DNA from: Leclercia adecarboxylata
GTDB lineage: Bacteria; Pseudomonadota; Gammaproteobacteria; Enterobacterales; Enterobacteriaceae
Direction: 5' to 3'
DNA: 64,000 nucleotides
NCBI GenBank assembly: GCA_901472455.1
Contig: LR590464.1
Coordinates: forward strand, 4,216,001-4,280,000
This document shows positions 30,031-41,231 of this stretch, piece after piece (within the stretch, counting starts at the first letter, position 1; every line of letters starts with the position of its first letter). The notes below the pieces were generated by a model. That model did not search any database. It worked only from the letters and a program-made list of their open reading frames with translations, and was not told where the DNA came from. Both the position numbers and the translations under genes were made by a program.

Positions 30031-30738
30031 TTTTGTCGCCAGGCTAAATTATCGCGGTTATACGGGCTGACCCAGGTGCAGGTGTAGTTGATATCAAATA
30101 ATATCGCTCACCTCCAAAGACCCGGCCCCCCTCCAGTATCCCGCGATTATTAATATGCATTGCCGGCTGCCTTTTTTGCAGCCCAGAATGACTGCCTGTT
30201 CACGACTGACGCTGACCGCCCGGTAGGTCGTCAGCATATGTGAAATGATCAACCCTTTGCTAAGTACGTACTGCTGGATGGAACGCTCAATCGCCTGTTG
30301 ATTAAGGTCGGGGAAATCTGCAACCGGCATGCTGGACACTTCCAGCTGTACAGGCTGATCATCGACGTAGCGCAACCGGCAAAAGTGCCAGATAAAACTC
30401 TCTTCATCGATGCCGAAGATCTGCTGCGCCACGCGATCGGGCCTCTTCTTATGCAGGCTAATCATCCGGTAGCGCATCTGATCGAATCGTTTTTCAGTGA
30501 TCGAGTTGTAAATCAGCGGGTTATTACGCGCATGCTCGTTGATCCAGATCCCCGATCCCTGCACGATCCGCACCACGCCAATACTGACCAATTTTTCCAG
30601 CGCCTGGCGGATAGTAAAACGCGAGACACCATACTCTTCAGCCAGCTGTCTTTCAGGGGGAAGCTTACGTGGCCCCGCCGTGGTGTCCTGGTAGATTTTG
30701 CTCAGCAGATCCTGGGTGACAAACTCTTTCTTTTTCAT
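30018..30738 (-). CDS. GntR family regulator with UTRA domain (C-terminus frameshifted)
   Basis: About 238 residues. N-terminal winged helix: RKLPPERQLAEEYGVSRFTI, RQALEKLVSIGVVRIVQGSG. The C-terminal UTRA domain (IWHFCRLRYVDDQPVQLEVS, YRAVSVSREQAVILGCKKGS) senses small molecules such as sugar derivatives. As written the frame stops at 30094, but two single-base repairs near 30110 and 30120 give VFEVSDIIDINYTCTWVSPY, a normal HutC/FarR-type ending, with a stop at 30018. It lies 37 bases after the lipoprotein hydrolase gene and probably shares its transcript. Expected target: the PTS/RspA control region. Confidence 0.8.
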
Positions 30739-30775
30739 TGTTTGGTCCTGACGTCATTCAACGTTGCCTCACACT

Positions 30776-31618
30776 TCAGCACTCCGGCACCCCCTGTGCC
30801 AGTAATTCCGGCCAGACTGCCCCCCAATCCGAACCATGCTCCATTCCGCTGACCACTTCCGTTTGCACGCACTTCCCCCCCACTGCCTGTTGAAAACGTC
30901 GGGCGACAGCAGGCGGCACGGTGGTGTCGGCCCCGCCACTGTAATGGATCTGCGGCAGGGCGCGAAGCGCGGGAGCACGAATCGATTGCATTCTCAGCCG
31001 TGGGCATCGGCGTGACATGGTGAATGGCATTCACATACGCCACATCGAGATTGCCCGCCACCGTGCGCAGAGAACGCACATCGCTCCGGCGTTCCGCCAG
31101 CAGCGCAGCAATATTGCCGCCCCCGGAGTAACCCACCAAATCGAGCTGTACCCTAGGATAGCGCAGCACTATCTGGTTGAGCGCCTCGCTCATTGCATCA
31201 ATCACCACGGGGGAGAAGCGGTCCTGCGTCCAGATATTTACGCGGCAGTTATCCGGTAAGGGCGGCCCGATGAACTGGCAGGGCCGGGCAAGATAAAACA
31301 CCATTTGCCTGCTTATCTGCCGCAGCCAGTTTCAGGCCCGTGGGATTACGCGGCGTCGGATTATTGGACGGGGTTGTGCGGCTCTTCCAGGCAAAGCCAT
31401 CTCCTTCGATGTAAACCCGCAGGGAGTGAACCGGCGGGCGTGATTCGATGCCATGTCACAACCGGGAAAAGCTCTGTGTCAAATTTCTCACTGGTAAGAC
31501 CACTATCGCTGGCTATTTTTTGCGCAGAGATGTACGGATCGACGGAAATACACCCTGCCAACAATAAAGATAAATTAATCAATACCGTTCCCTGCAAAAA
31601 GTGAGGATATATCCTCAT
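30776..31618 (-). CDS. Lipoprotein alpha/beta hydrolase (frameshifted)
   Basis: About 280 residues. Signal peptide with lipobox LSLLLAGC (Cys 23). The hydrolase core has the RVYIEGDGFAWKSRTTPS strand, FYLARPCQFIG, and the nucleophile elbow LVGYSGGGNIAALLA (GxSxG, serine). The acid/base part follows a shift near 30990: HYSGGADTTVPPAVARRF and a final MEHGSDWG histidine. Serine, aspartate and histidine of the triad are all visible. It would be an envelope-anchored esterase or peptidase of unknown substrate. Breaks lie near 31410 and 31300-31320 as well. It is upstream of the GntR gene and divergent from the first autotransporter. Confidence 0.75.
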
Positions 31619-31741
31619 GCCGCCACCAGCCTTAACGCAAATTACTCACATGACAATTTATTGAGAATAAATTCAAGCGGAAATAATTAAGCACTGCTTA
31701 TTGTTTTCGGCAATGAATTGTATATTCTGCGCCCGAAGATA

Positions 31742-31755
31742 TCGGATTAATCCGA
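31742..31755. promoter_or_regulatory. Perfect 14-bp palindrome upstream of the first autotransporter
   Basis: TCGGATTAATCCGA, 55 bases before the autotransporter ATG and in the divergent region shared with the lipoprotein hydrolase. It is a candidate operator. Confidence 0.5.
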
Positions 31756-31809
31756 AGAAATCACCGCTGCATTTTGCAAAAAACATCGCAACTTTAATGA
31801 TGGTACACC

Positions 31810-34716
31810 ATGGAAAAGAAAACGTCTTAGCCAGCTTATCTCTCTGCTGGTGGCATCAACGACCGCGCACGCCTACGCGACATCTCCAGAATTAATTATC
31901 AGTGCCCCGACCAGCAATGTGCAGATCGCTGACGCCAAAGAGTTAGTGCATATCACTCAGGCGGGAAGTGTCACCGGTGCCCCGGGTTCAGCATTAGCAG
32001 TTAATTCGGGCGTGAGTGTCACCACGCTGACCAATGATGGTTACATCACCGACGTGATTAATACCCCCCCTGTTCTTAAGCAGCCATGTGGTGCAGATTG
32101 ATGGGACAGTAGGTGAGCTTAACAATAACGGAACCATTGCCAGCCTTAATCAGTACCAGAATGGCAGAGTGGTTGCGGTAGGTGAATCAGGTGTAATTAA
32201 CACCTTCACCAACAGCGGCACCATTAAGGGTGTTCAGAACGTCTATAACTACTACGACTCAAATTCCAATAATAACGGCACGATAGACAATGCCGGGACC
32301 ATTACTACTTTACTGAATACCACCGAAGGTAAAATCTTTGGTACTCGCGCCATCAGTAACCAGGGAACCATTGATAACCTGACCAATGCCGGTCTGATCG
32401 CTTTTACCCCATCCGAAAATAATATTTACTCCGGGTCAAAACAGCGCCATTTTCAATAATGGGACGATCGGCACGTTGCACAACACCGGTACGATTGACG
32501 GTGGGACTTCTGATGATTACGACCGTTCCGGAATATATAATAAGGGCACCATTAATACCCTCATCAACGATAATAAGATTAATGGCAGCTTCACCGGTAT
32601 CTATAGTAACGGCGGCATTAGCGAGATCGTTAATAACGGTGAGATATCAGGCAAGTCGAATGGTATGTATCTCTGGAATTATTACAACCAGAGCGCAGCG
32701 GTGCACATTGTCAACAATGGCCAGTTAACCGGCAGTGATTTTGCGCTGCTTGTCGGCAGTAATAACAGCGATGGCGCGACCCTGACCAACACTGGCAATA
32801 TTGCCGGTAATATTTTCGCCTTAAATGGGACACCATTAATCATTAACGGTGGCACTACTACCACGGGCACGCTGGCCGGTATCGACGGCGCGACAGGCAC
32901 CCTTATCGGCTCCGATATCATCTTTGGCTCCGGCTCCCTGCTCCTGAACGATAATATCGTGACCAGCATGCCTGAATACGGCCTGATGTCACTGCAGATG
33001 AGCGATGAAAGTCCTGCATCAAACGGCACCGTGGTGAACGAAGCGGCTTCCCTGCAGGTGAACAACAGCATCAACATCGCCGGTGATTACCATCAGAAAG
33101 CAGCCGCAACGCTGATTTCCGGTGTCTCCGATCTGACAGATGCCCGCGGCGATCTGCTTGCCGATACTGGCTATGGCCGTCTCAACGTTAGCGGCAATGC
33201 CATTGTCGATGCAGGTTCCAGCATTAAACTGCTGCGCACCGGCAGCACTTACCAGTTTGCTGAAGGCCAGCGTTATGTGGTGATCAATGCCACAGGCGCA
33301 GAGACCGACTACCACGCCGATCAGCTGAATTATAAAGCCCTCGGCTACCGGGGTACGGTCAATGGATCTGTTTATGACGCTACTGATAGCAAGGCCCTGG
33401 TATTAACCCTGGGCGCAGAGCCGGTCGTTATCGCGCCGGTAGAACCTCAGCCTGAGCCAACGCCAGAGGTTACGCCGCCGGTAGTGACAGAACCCGACGT
33501 CACCACCCCGATCGTTACGGTGCCAACACCGCCGACGCCGCCAGCGGAACCGACTCCGACTCAACCGACTAAACGTGGCTATGCCACTATCCCGAGCGCC
33601 ACGGCAGCACTCGGCGGGCTGGCGCGCTACTCCGGTATCGCCTCCCCGCAGCTGTTAGATCTCTACAACGCCTCTCTGGCGATTGAAGGTAAACAGGAAG
33701 CAAACCGCGCAGGCGAGCGTCTGTCCACCAGCCAGAATCTCAACACCAGTTCCGCAGCCACCGTGGCGACGTCTACCGCTCAGGCAGTGGTGGGTGCTCA
33801 CATTGATGCCGTGCGTAACCCGCAAGCCTCCGGCGTCAGCGGCGTGGCGACCGGTGATGACTACGCCAACAACTGGATCGTCTGGGGTCAGCCGTTCGGT
33901 GGTTATGCCCGCCAGGACAGCACCGACAACGTCAGCGGCTACACCGCGAAATTTGGCGGCCTGATCATAGGTGCCGATCGCGCGCTGGGTGATGACTGGC
34001 GTCTGGGCGCAGCCCTGAACTACAGCAACACCTCCGTACACGGGAAAGACAACCTGAGCGGCAACAACTCCACCGCCGATAACTACGGGGTGATTGGTTA
34101 CGCGGGTTACACCGGCAATCCGTGGTACCTGAACCTCTCTGCGGGTCTCAACCGTCAGAACTACAGCTCCGTGCGTCGCGCTGATTTCACCGGCTTCTCC
34201 GGCGCCGCCCACGGCAAGTTCAACGGCCAGTCCATCACCCTGCAAAGCGAGCTTAGCTATCCAATCACTCTGCCGGCTGACGTGGTGCTGACCCCGCTGG
34301 CAGGCCTGACCTATGGCTATCAGCATGTGGATGGTTACAGCGAAACTGGCGGCAACGGCATGGCGCTGGATGTTAGCAGCACCCACTCGCAGTCTGTGAT
34401 GAGCGACATCGGCGCCCGCATCGAGAAGACCTTCGCCACCGGCATGGGTAACCTGACGCCGTTCGCCCAGGTCTCCTGGATCCACCAGTACGATAACCAT
34501 CAGGTCAGCAGCCATGCGACCTACGCCGCCGATGCCATCGGTGAAACCAGCTTTATCACCAAAGGCGCTTCTCCAGTAGAAGATATGGCAGGCGTGGCCG
34601 TAGGCACGACCCTGTATAACGCCAACGATCTGAGCCTCGACGCACGTTATGACCTACAGGCCGGCGACCGCTACCAGGCGCACACCTTCAGTCTGCGTTT
34701 ACGCAAGTCGTTCTGA
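31810..34716 (+). CDS. Autotransporter (type Va secretion) with N/G/T-rich beta-helix passenger (frameshifted)
   Basis: About 968 residues. The start ATG at 31810 gives MEKKRLSQLISLLVASTTAH once one A is removed; Sec signal peptide ends HAYA. The passenger consists of repeated short units such as NNNGTIASLNQYQNG, NNGTIDNAGTITTLLN and GTIDNLTNAGLIAF, each about 20-25 residues and typical of a right-handed beta-helix. A proline/threonine/glutamate linker at about residues 545-585 (PTPPTPPAEPTPTQPTK) leads to the autotransporter barrel (about 690-968) ending SLRLRKSF with the terminal phenylalanine. Shifts lie near 31825, 32070 (run of seven C) and 32445. It should be a surface-exposed adhesin- or biofilm-type protein. 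A strong terminator follows. Confidence 0.87.
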
Positions 34717-34731
34717 TTGTTATCAATAATA

Positions 34732-34753
34732 ACGGGGCCGTGAGTGGCCCCGT
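34732..34753 (+). terminator. Terminator of the first autotransporter
   Basis: ACGGGGCC/GGCCCCGT stem with a GTGAGT loop and a run of eight T, 15 bases after the stop codon. Confidence 0.9.
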
Positions 34754-34835
34754 TTTTTTTATGCTTCTTCGTCAAACATTGTGTTTTTCGCCGCGTCGGT
34801 CAATAGTGTCTGTTTTTACTCAACAGTTAACGCTC

Positions 34836-35483
34836 ATGACGCAAACTGCACTCTCCTCTGGATTAAAGGTCGGCGCGCTGCTTCTGCTGCTGATCCTGAT
34901 TTACACCGGTCTGTATACCTCGGACCGCATCACCTGGCTGATGGAGGTGACGCCGGTCATCATCATCGTGCCGCTGCTGCTCGCCACCCAACGGCGCTAC
35001 CCGCTGACCCCCCTGCTCTACACGCTGATCTTCTGGCACGCCATTATTCTGATGGTGGGCGGAATGTATACCTACGCCAAAGTGCCCATCGGTTTTGATG
35101 TTCAGGAGATGTTCCACCTGAGCCGTAACCCGTATGACAAGCTGGGGCACTTTTTCCAGGGGCTGGTGCCTGCGCTGGCAGCCCGGGAGATCCTGGTGCG
35201 CGGCGGCTACGTTACTGGCTGCAAGATGACGGCTTTTCTGGTGTGCTGTATTGCGCTGGCGATCAGCGCCACTTACGAGCTGATCGAGTGGTGGGCGGCG
35301 CTGGCGATGGGCCAGGGCGCGGATGATTTCCTTGGGACGCAGGGCGATCCCTGGGATACGCAGTCCGATATGTTCTGCGCCCTGCTCGGTGCACTCACCA
35401 CGGTGCTGGTGCTGGGACGCTGGCATCAGCGCCAGTTAACACACCTCAGAGCAGCCGATAAAAGGGGTACTGGCGATTATTGA
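34836..35483 (+). CDS. yjdF: YjdF-like DUF2238 inner-membrane protein
   Basis: About 215 residues with six or so hydrophobic segments (VGALLLLLILIYTGLY, VTPVIIIVPLLLA, LIFWHAIILMVGGMYTY, FFQGLVPALAAREIL, FLVCCIALAISATYELIEWW, LLGALTTVLVLGRW). The DUF2238 signature is present: NPYDKLGHFFQG and YELIEWWAA, then the QGDPWDTQSDMFCALLG motif with conserved acidic residues. Function is not known; it is a small conserved membrane protein of enterics. I place the start at 34836; an upstream in-frame extension to 34740 overlaps the terminator and is unlikely. Confidence 0.82.
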   Translation: MTQTALSSGLKVGALLLLLILIYTGLYTSDRITWLMEVTPVIIIVPLLLATQRRYPLTPLLYTLIFWHAIILMVGGMYTYAKVPIGFDVQEMFHLSRNPYDKLGHFFQGLVPALAAREILVRGGYVTGCKMTAFLVCCIALAISATYELIEWWAALAMGQGADDFLGTQGDPWDTQSDMFCALLGALTTVLVLGRWHQRQLTHLRAADKRGTGDY

Positions 35484-35571
35484 TGATAATGAACGCATGC
35501 CCTCTCCTGTTTCTGGCTCTCCCACGGCGTTACGTTGATAGGGGCCGAGGGGATGTGCGGGCCTAATGCCC

Positions 35572-36549
35572 TCACACCCTAAACAACCAGCAGGCCGTGA
35601 AATGGCCTGGGGCGATCTCCTGCATCGCGGGCGCTTCGCGTCGGCATACCGGCATGACGTGCGGACAGCGGCTGCAAAACTTACAGCCCGGCAGCACGGA
35701 GGTCGGGCCGGGGATCTCCCCGCGCAGGGTAGCCTGCTCCAGATTGCGGATCCGTGGATCGGGCTGCGGCACCGAGGCTAACAAAGCCCGGGTATAGGGG
35801 TGCGCCGGATGCTGATACAGGGCGTTGGCAGGGGCCACTTCCACCAGCTTGCCGAGGTACATCACCCCGATACGGGTTGAGATATGGCGCACCATCGACA
35901 GATCGTGGGCGATAAACAGATAAGTCAGCCCCAGCTCCTGCTGCAGATCCTGAAGAATATTCACCACCTGCGCCTGCACCGAGACATCCAGCGCCGACAG
36001 CGGCTCGTCGCACAGCACAAACTCCGGGCGCACCGACAGCGCGCGGGCAATGCTGATGCGCTGACGCTGACCGCCACTGAACTCATGCGGGAAACGTTGA
36101 AGATGTTCCTGCTTAAGCCCGACTTTATAGAGCAGGGTTTCAGTACGCTCCCGCTGCTCCTCGCGGCTGTAACCGTGGATCTGCATCGGCTCGGCCACCA
36201 GCTGCTGCACGGTCATCCCCGGATTCAGCGAGGAGTAAGGATCCTGGAAAATGGCCTGCATCCGCTTGCGCAGCGGCTTGAGCTGTTTTTCGCTGGCCTG
36301 GGCAATTGCCTGTCCGGCAAAATCAATCTCGCCGGAAGTGATATCAAACAGGCGTAAAATGGCGCGCCCGAGGGTCGATTTCCCGCAGCCGGATTCACCC
36401 ACCAGGCCAAAGGTCTCCCCCTGCTGAATCTCAAAGCTAACGCCATCCACCGCTTTGACTGCCACTCCTTTGCGCAGCAGACCGCCGTTAAGGGTGAAGT
36501 GTTTATGCAGGTCCCGCACGCTTACCAGCGGGGTATGTTGTTCGCTCAT
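35572..36549 (-). CDS. Peptide ABC transporter ATP-binding protein (DppF/OppF type)
   Basis: Intact, about 325 residues. Walker A GESGCGKSTLGRA, Q-loop MQAIFQDPYSSLNP, signature FSGGQRQRISIARAL, Walker B VLCDEPLSALDVS and the H-loop FIAHDLSMV. The C-terminal oligopeptide-transporter extension has the cysteine cluster CKFCSRCPHVMPVC for an iron-sulfur-like site. Last gene of the five-gene transport operon; start overlaps the end of the DppD-type gene. Together the two ATPases power uptake of di- or oligopeptides (or a related solute) through the inner membrane. Confidence 0.9.
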   Translation of the reverse strand: MSEQHTPLVSVRDLHKHFTLNGGLLRKGVAVKAVDGVSFEIQQGETFGLVGESGCGKSTLGRAILRLFDITSGEIDFAGQAIAQASEKQLKPLRKRMQAIFQDPYSSLNPGMTVQQLVAEPMQIHGYSREEQRERTETLLYKVGLKQEHLQRFPHEFSGGQRQRISIARALSVRPEFVLCDEPLSALDVSVQAQVVNILQDLQQELGLTYLFIAHDLSMVRHISTRIGVMYLGKLVEVAPANALYQHPAHPYTRALLASVPQPDPRIRNLEQATLRGEIPGPTSVLPGCKFCSRCPHVMPVCRREAPAMQEIAPGHFTACWLFRV

Positions 36550-37525
36550 GCTTGAACCTCCTTGTCGGCCAGTAGCCAGCAAGCTGCACGATGCCCGGGG
36601 TCCGTGATGTAAAACGCGGGCTGGCGCTCGCACTGCGGCATTCGCTGTGGGCAGCGTTCAGCAAACGGGCAGCCCGGGGGCGGATTCAACAGCCCCGGCG
36701 GCGAGCCTTCGATAGGCGACAGGCGATGGCTGGTCTGTTCCGGGTGCGGCAGGGATGCCAGCAGCCCCTGGGTATAGGGGTGCGCCGGGCGATAAAAGAT
36801 ATCCTCCACGCTCCCCTCTTCCATCACCAGCCCGCCGTACATCACCACCACCCGGCTGCACACCTGGGCCACCCACGCCCAGATCGTGGGTGATCAGCAG
36901 GATGGCGGTATGGGTTTTCAGTTGCAGGCTTTTTAACAGCCGCAGGATCTGCGCCTGGATGGTGACGTCCAGCGCAGTGGTAGGTTCATCGGCGATCAGC
37001 AGTTTGGGATCGCAGGAGAGCGGCGATAGCAATCATCACCCGCTGGCGCATACCGCCGCTGAACTCGTGCGGATACTGATCGTAACGGCGCTCCGCTTCG
37101 GCAATGCCCACCTTCTCCAGCATGGCGATGCTCGTCGCCCGGGCGGCTTTTTTGTTTAAGCCTTTATTGCGCATCAGGATCTCAGACATCTGTCTGCCGA
37201 TAGTCACCACCGGATTGAGCGCGGTCATCGGATCCTGAAAAATCATCGCGATCTGGTTCCCGCGAATGGCGCGCATCTGCTTCGGGGTTTTCTGCGCCAG
37301 ATCGTCATTGTCGAAACGGATCTGTCCCCCGGTGATACGCCCGTTGCTCCCCAGCAACTGGATGATTGACTTGCAGGTGACACTCTTCCCGCAGCCGGAT
37401 TCGCCGACAATGCCAACCAGCTCTCCCGGCTGCACGTGAAAGCTCACCCCGCGCACCGCGTGGACATCACCATCGCGGGTGCGGAAGGTAGTTTGCAGGT
37501 TGTCGAGTTCAAGTAAGTTATTCAT
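36546..37525 (-). CDS. Peptide ABC transporter ATP-binding protein (DppD/OppD type; frameshifted)
   Basis: About 326 residues. Walker A GESGCGKSVTCKSI, Q-loop IAMIFQDPMTALNP, signature FSGGMRQRVMIAIAL, Walker B LLIADEPTTALDVT, H-loop LITHDLG, and the C-terminal GCPFAERCPQRMPQC cysteine cluster. Two single-base breaks lie near 37020 and 36877. The start at 37525 overlaps the end of the permease gene by a few bases. Pairs with the DppF-type ATPase. Confidence 0.88.
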
Positions 37526-38363
37526 CGCGGTTCGCTCCCGGCTCAAAGGCGGTGCGGAACACGTCGCCTAACACGTTAAAACTGAACACCGTCAGCAAAA
37601 TCAAAATGCCGGGGAACATCGCCAGCCAGGAGGCTTCGCCGATATACGACTGGGCGTTATTAAGCATGCTGCCCCAGGACGCGGCGGGAGCCTGCACCCC
37701 GAGTCCGAGGAAGCTGAGGGTCGACTCCATCAGAATGGCCGAAGCGATATTCAGCGTGGCGGCGACAATAATGGTCGGCAGTACGCCAGGGATGATGTGG
37801 CGCAAGATAATCCGCAGCGGATGTTCCCCCGAGGCGCGGGCATAGAGCACATACTCGCGCTCTTTGACGGACAGCGTTTCGGCACGCACCAGTCGGGACA
37901 TATTCATCCACGTCAGCAGGCTGATGATCATGATGATGTTATCCACGCCGGGCTTCAGGTAGGCATTGAGCACCAGCAGCAGGAAGAAGGCCGGGATCGC
38001 CATCAGGATATCCACCGCACGCATCATCAGGTTATCCAGCCAACCGCCGAAGTAGCCGCTCAACGTGCCGACCAGGGTGCCGATCAGCGTCGAAAAGAGC
38101 ATCGCCAGACTGCCGACCATTAGCGAGATCTGGCCGCCGTAAAGTGCACGGGTAAAGTAGTCGCGTCCGTATTCGTCGGTACCGAACCAGTGAGCGCCAT
38201 CGGGCGGCAGCGTGCGCGCCCCCAGCGACATCTGATCCGGATCGTAAGGACTCAGCCCCGCGCACAGGGCGGCAACGACAAAAATAAAAAGTACAAACAG
38301 AGAGAACTGCGCCGGACGATTGCGGCGCAACTGGTGACGAACCTGTTGCCAGCGTCTGCTCAT
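37518..38363 (-). CDS. Peptide ABC transporter permease (DppC type)
   Basis: Intact 281-residue inner-membrane protein. It has a first membrane segment (FSLFVLFIFVVAALCAG) followed by HWFGTDEYGRDYFTRALYGG, the DppC/OppC N-terminal signature. The EAA loop interacting with the ATPases is YARASGEHPLRIILRHIIPG. Five to six membrane helices are visible. Second permease of the operon; 6 bases separate it from the DppB-type gene. Confidence 0.9.
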   Translation of the reverse strand: MSRRWQQVRHQLRRNRPAQFSLFVLFIFVVAALCAGLSPYDPDQMSLGARTLPPDGAHWFGTDEYGRDYFTRALYGGQISLMVGSLAMLFSTLIGTLVGTLSGYFGGWLDNLMMRAVDILMAIPAFFLLLVLNAYLKPGVDNIIMIISLLTWMNMSRLVRAETLSVKEREYVLYARASGEHPLRIILRHIIPGVLPTIIVAATLNIASAILMESTLSFLGLGVQAPAASWGSMLNNAQSYIGEASWLAMFPGILILLTVFSFNVLGDVFRTAFEPGANRDE

Positions 38364-38369
38364 CCGGGG

Positions 38370-39324
38370 TTACCTCAGGGTACGTATGCGGGGATCGGCG
38401 AAGCGATAGAGCAGATCGGCGATCAGGTTGCCGACGATCAGCATCAGCGACGAGAGCATGATGATCGCCATAATCAGTGGGTAGTCGAGGGAGGTGATCG
38501 ACTGGATCCCCAGTAATCCCATGCCCGGCCACGAGAAGACGCTCTCGGTGACATAGGCCCCCACCACCAGCTCGCCAAACGACAGGCCAAACAGCGTGAT
38601 CACCGGCAGCAGCACGTTTTTCAGTACATGCCGGAACAGGATACTGGAACGTGTGGCCCCGTAAGCCAGTTGGGTCTGCACGTAGTCGGCAGAAAGCTGC
38701 GAGAGGGTATTGGATCGGATGTAGCGCATATAGCTGGAGAGGTTATAGAAGGTCAGCGCAATGCATGGCAGCACGCCATGGCGCACCACATCCAGCCAGT
38801 TGTCCTCCATGCCGATGGTGCGCATCCCCATGCTGGGGAACCAGTTGAGCTGCACGGCAAAGACGGTGATCAGCAGAATGCCAAACCAGAAGATCGGCAC
38901 CGAGATGCCAATATAGGCGAACAGGTTCAGAACATGATCCAGCCAGCGGTGCTTAAACGCGCCGGCTAGCAGCCCCAGCGGGATAGCGAGGATAATCGCC
39001 ATCAGCAGCGAAGCCCCCATCAGGCCTAACGTGGCGGGAATACGCTCGCCAATCATCACTAACACCGGGCGGTGATAGATCAGCGAATACCCCAGATCGC
39101 CCTGCACTATGTTTTTCAGCCACAGAAAATATTGCGTCACCAGCGGCTTATCCAGCCCCAGACTCTGGCGGATACGCTCAATATTCCTCGGGTGCCATGC
39201 GCGGGGTGATGTAGGCCGCCACCGGATCGCCAGGAGCGAGTTTGACCAGCAAAAACGCCACCAGCGAGATAAAGAACAGCATCGGCACCAGTTGCAGCAG
39301 GCGACGCATCAGTAATGTGTTCAC
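38370..39324 (-). CDS. Peptide ABC transporter permease (DppB type; frameshifted)
   Basis: About 317 residues. A GTG start at 39324 gives MNTLLMRRLLQLVPMLFFIS with the standard first helix and KLAPGDPVAAYITPRMAPE motif; one break near 39187 separates it from ERIRQSLGLDKPLVTQYFLW. EAA loop QLAYGATRSSILFRHVLKNV. Six membrane helices as in the family. It directly follows the binding-protein gene and precedes the DppC-type permease. Confidence 0.88.
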
Positions 39325-39382
39325 GACATGCCCTTACGACTTACCCCACACAAAGCCCCGATCGGTTGACCGGGGCGACAGC

Positions 39383-40974
39383 TTATTTTTGATAGATTTT
39401 TGACAGATCCTGGAACAGATAGACCGGCTTCGGTTCCGCCTCTTTGGTGCCGCCAAAGCGTTTATCTACCGCAACGGTGGCGTTGGTATAGGCAATCGGG
39501 TAGTACGTCATGTCGTTGGCCACGGTTTGCTGAATTTGCTTGTAGATATCAGCGCGTTTTCCGGTGTCGGTTTCTATCGCACCTTTATCCCACAGGGCAT
39601 CGAACTGCGGGTTCTTATAGTGGGCATAGTTGTAGGCTTCATTGCTCATGAACAGCGATTTGTAACCATCCGGCTCGGCACCCATGATGTAGCCGCCGAG
39701 GTTCAGCTCCCAGGCGGTGTTATTCATGTCGAGGCTGCGCTGGGACATGGCGTTAGAGTCGAGCGGCATCAGCTCCACGTTCACCCCAATCCCTTTCAGC
39801 GCCTGCTGAATGTAGAGCGCCTGGCTCTCCTGGGTTTTGTTGGTGTTGACGTAGGCCAGACGTAGTTTGAGGTTTGCCGGTGCGCCGGAGGCCTTCAGCA
39901 GATCTTTGGCTTTTTGCTGATCGAAGGCGTACTGCTCGACGTCATTGGTCTGATAGAGCGTATCCGGTGTCAGGAATGAGGCGGCCGGTTTGGCGTAATC
40001 CAGGGAGGTGAACGCGGTCTGGGTCAGCTCGTCTTTATTAATGGCGTAGGCAATGGCCTGGCGCAGTTCCTTACTTTTCATCACCGGCACATTCTGGTTG
40101 AAGGTCATGTAGGCCAGACGCCCTTCCGGGTAGACCACAAAGTCAAACTTGCCGGTGTTCTTCAGGCGCGACACATCCTGCGGATCGACCATTTTCAGGT
40201 TGATCTCGCCGTTTTGCAGCGGCAAGGTTGGCGGAGTTGCTGTCTTTGGCGAAACGGTAGGTTACGGCGTCGAGCTTCGCTTTACCGTTCCAGTAGTCGT
40301 CAAAGCGGGTCAGAGCATAATACTGCCCGGCGCGGTACTCTTTAAATTTGAACGGCCCGGAACCGACCGGAGCATCGTTTTTGGTGCTCTTTTCCAGATC
40401 GGCTTCATTCGCGAAGACGTGCTGCGGGATCGGGTAGATCTGCACCAGGGTACCGGTGAAGGCGGCGCTCACCTGCGGCAGCGTGAACTTCACGGTGCGA
40501 TCGTCCACCTTGCTCACCGCCACCGGCTTGCCGCCGTAGGTAAACATACTGCGGAAGAAACTGTGCTGTTTCTCCTCCAGCAGTTTATTGAAGGTGAAGA
40601 CGACGTCGTCGGCGGTCAGCGGCTTGGCCGTCCTGCCATTTCAGATTGGGTTTTAGGGTCAGGGTGTAGCTGAGGTTATCGGCAGAAGGCGTCAGGCTTT
40701 CGGCCAGACCCCATTCGATTTTGCCATCGTTAAAGCTGTAGAGCGGAGCATACAGCGCCTGCATGATCGTCAGGGTAGTTCGGTCGCTGGCATACAGCGG
40801 GTTAACCGCTAACGGATCGCCGGAGGTGATGCCGATAATCAGTGAGCCGCCCTCTTTTGGCGTATCGCTTTTGGCAGCCGGGGCCGACGCAGCGTCGTTA
40901 TTTTTGGCATCATCACAGCCCGCAGCGACCAGGGCCAGCGCGACCAGAACAGCAGAAACGAATGGCTTACGCAT
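39383..40974 (-). CDS. Peptide ABC transporter substrate-binding lipoprotein (DppA/OppA family; frameshifted)
   Basis: About 530 residues of SBP family 5. Signal peptide with lipobox LALVAAGC (Cys 20). Family blocks: GGSLIIGITSGDPLAVNPLY, WGLAESLTPSADNLSYTLTL, NDAPVGSGPFKFKEYRAGQY, LTRFDDYWNGKAKLDAVTYR, LRQAIAYAINKDELTQTAF and a late GYIMGAEPDGYKS. Breaks lie near 40625 and 40230. It is the first gene of the operon SBP-permease-permease-ATPase-ATPase. The solute is likely a short peptide, but close relatives bind other cationic or chelated compounds. No regulator gene is adjacent. Confidence 0.88.
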
Positions 40975-41143
40975 ATCTCACTAACTCCTTGCCTTGAAAG
41001 TTTTTTTAACTGCTCATTTTTATTTTTTACCGATATCTGTTTGCGCATCATATTCAGCTTTAGGCGCTTTCGCATTAACAATGAAAATGCGATTTTTGAT
41101 TAAGCTTATAACGAATTTGATATATATAAGCGCAATGCGGAAT

Positions 41144-41163
41144 AGCGCATAACCTTATGCGCT
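41144..41163. promoter_or_regulatory. Perfect 9-bp inverted repeat in the transporter/yghU divergent region
   Basis: AGCGCATAA and TTATGCGCT separated by CC, midway between the transporter start (40974) and yghU (41232). A partial copy (AAGCGCAATGCGG) lies just left of it. The 41100-41130 segment has TATATA-type -10 sequences. Likely operator for one or both divergent units. Confidence 0.55.
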
Positions 41164-41231
41164 CAGTTCGTTAAACCGTTCACGGATCTCCTGCTAAACT
41201 GCCTCAACACATCCCAAAAAGGCAGATCAAC

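Noticed and set aside
33655..34515. Minus-strand frame of 286 codons opposite the first autotransporter
   Set aside because: It mirrors the barrel domain and has no start context or family pattern.
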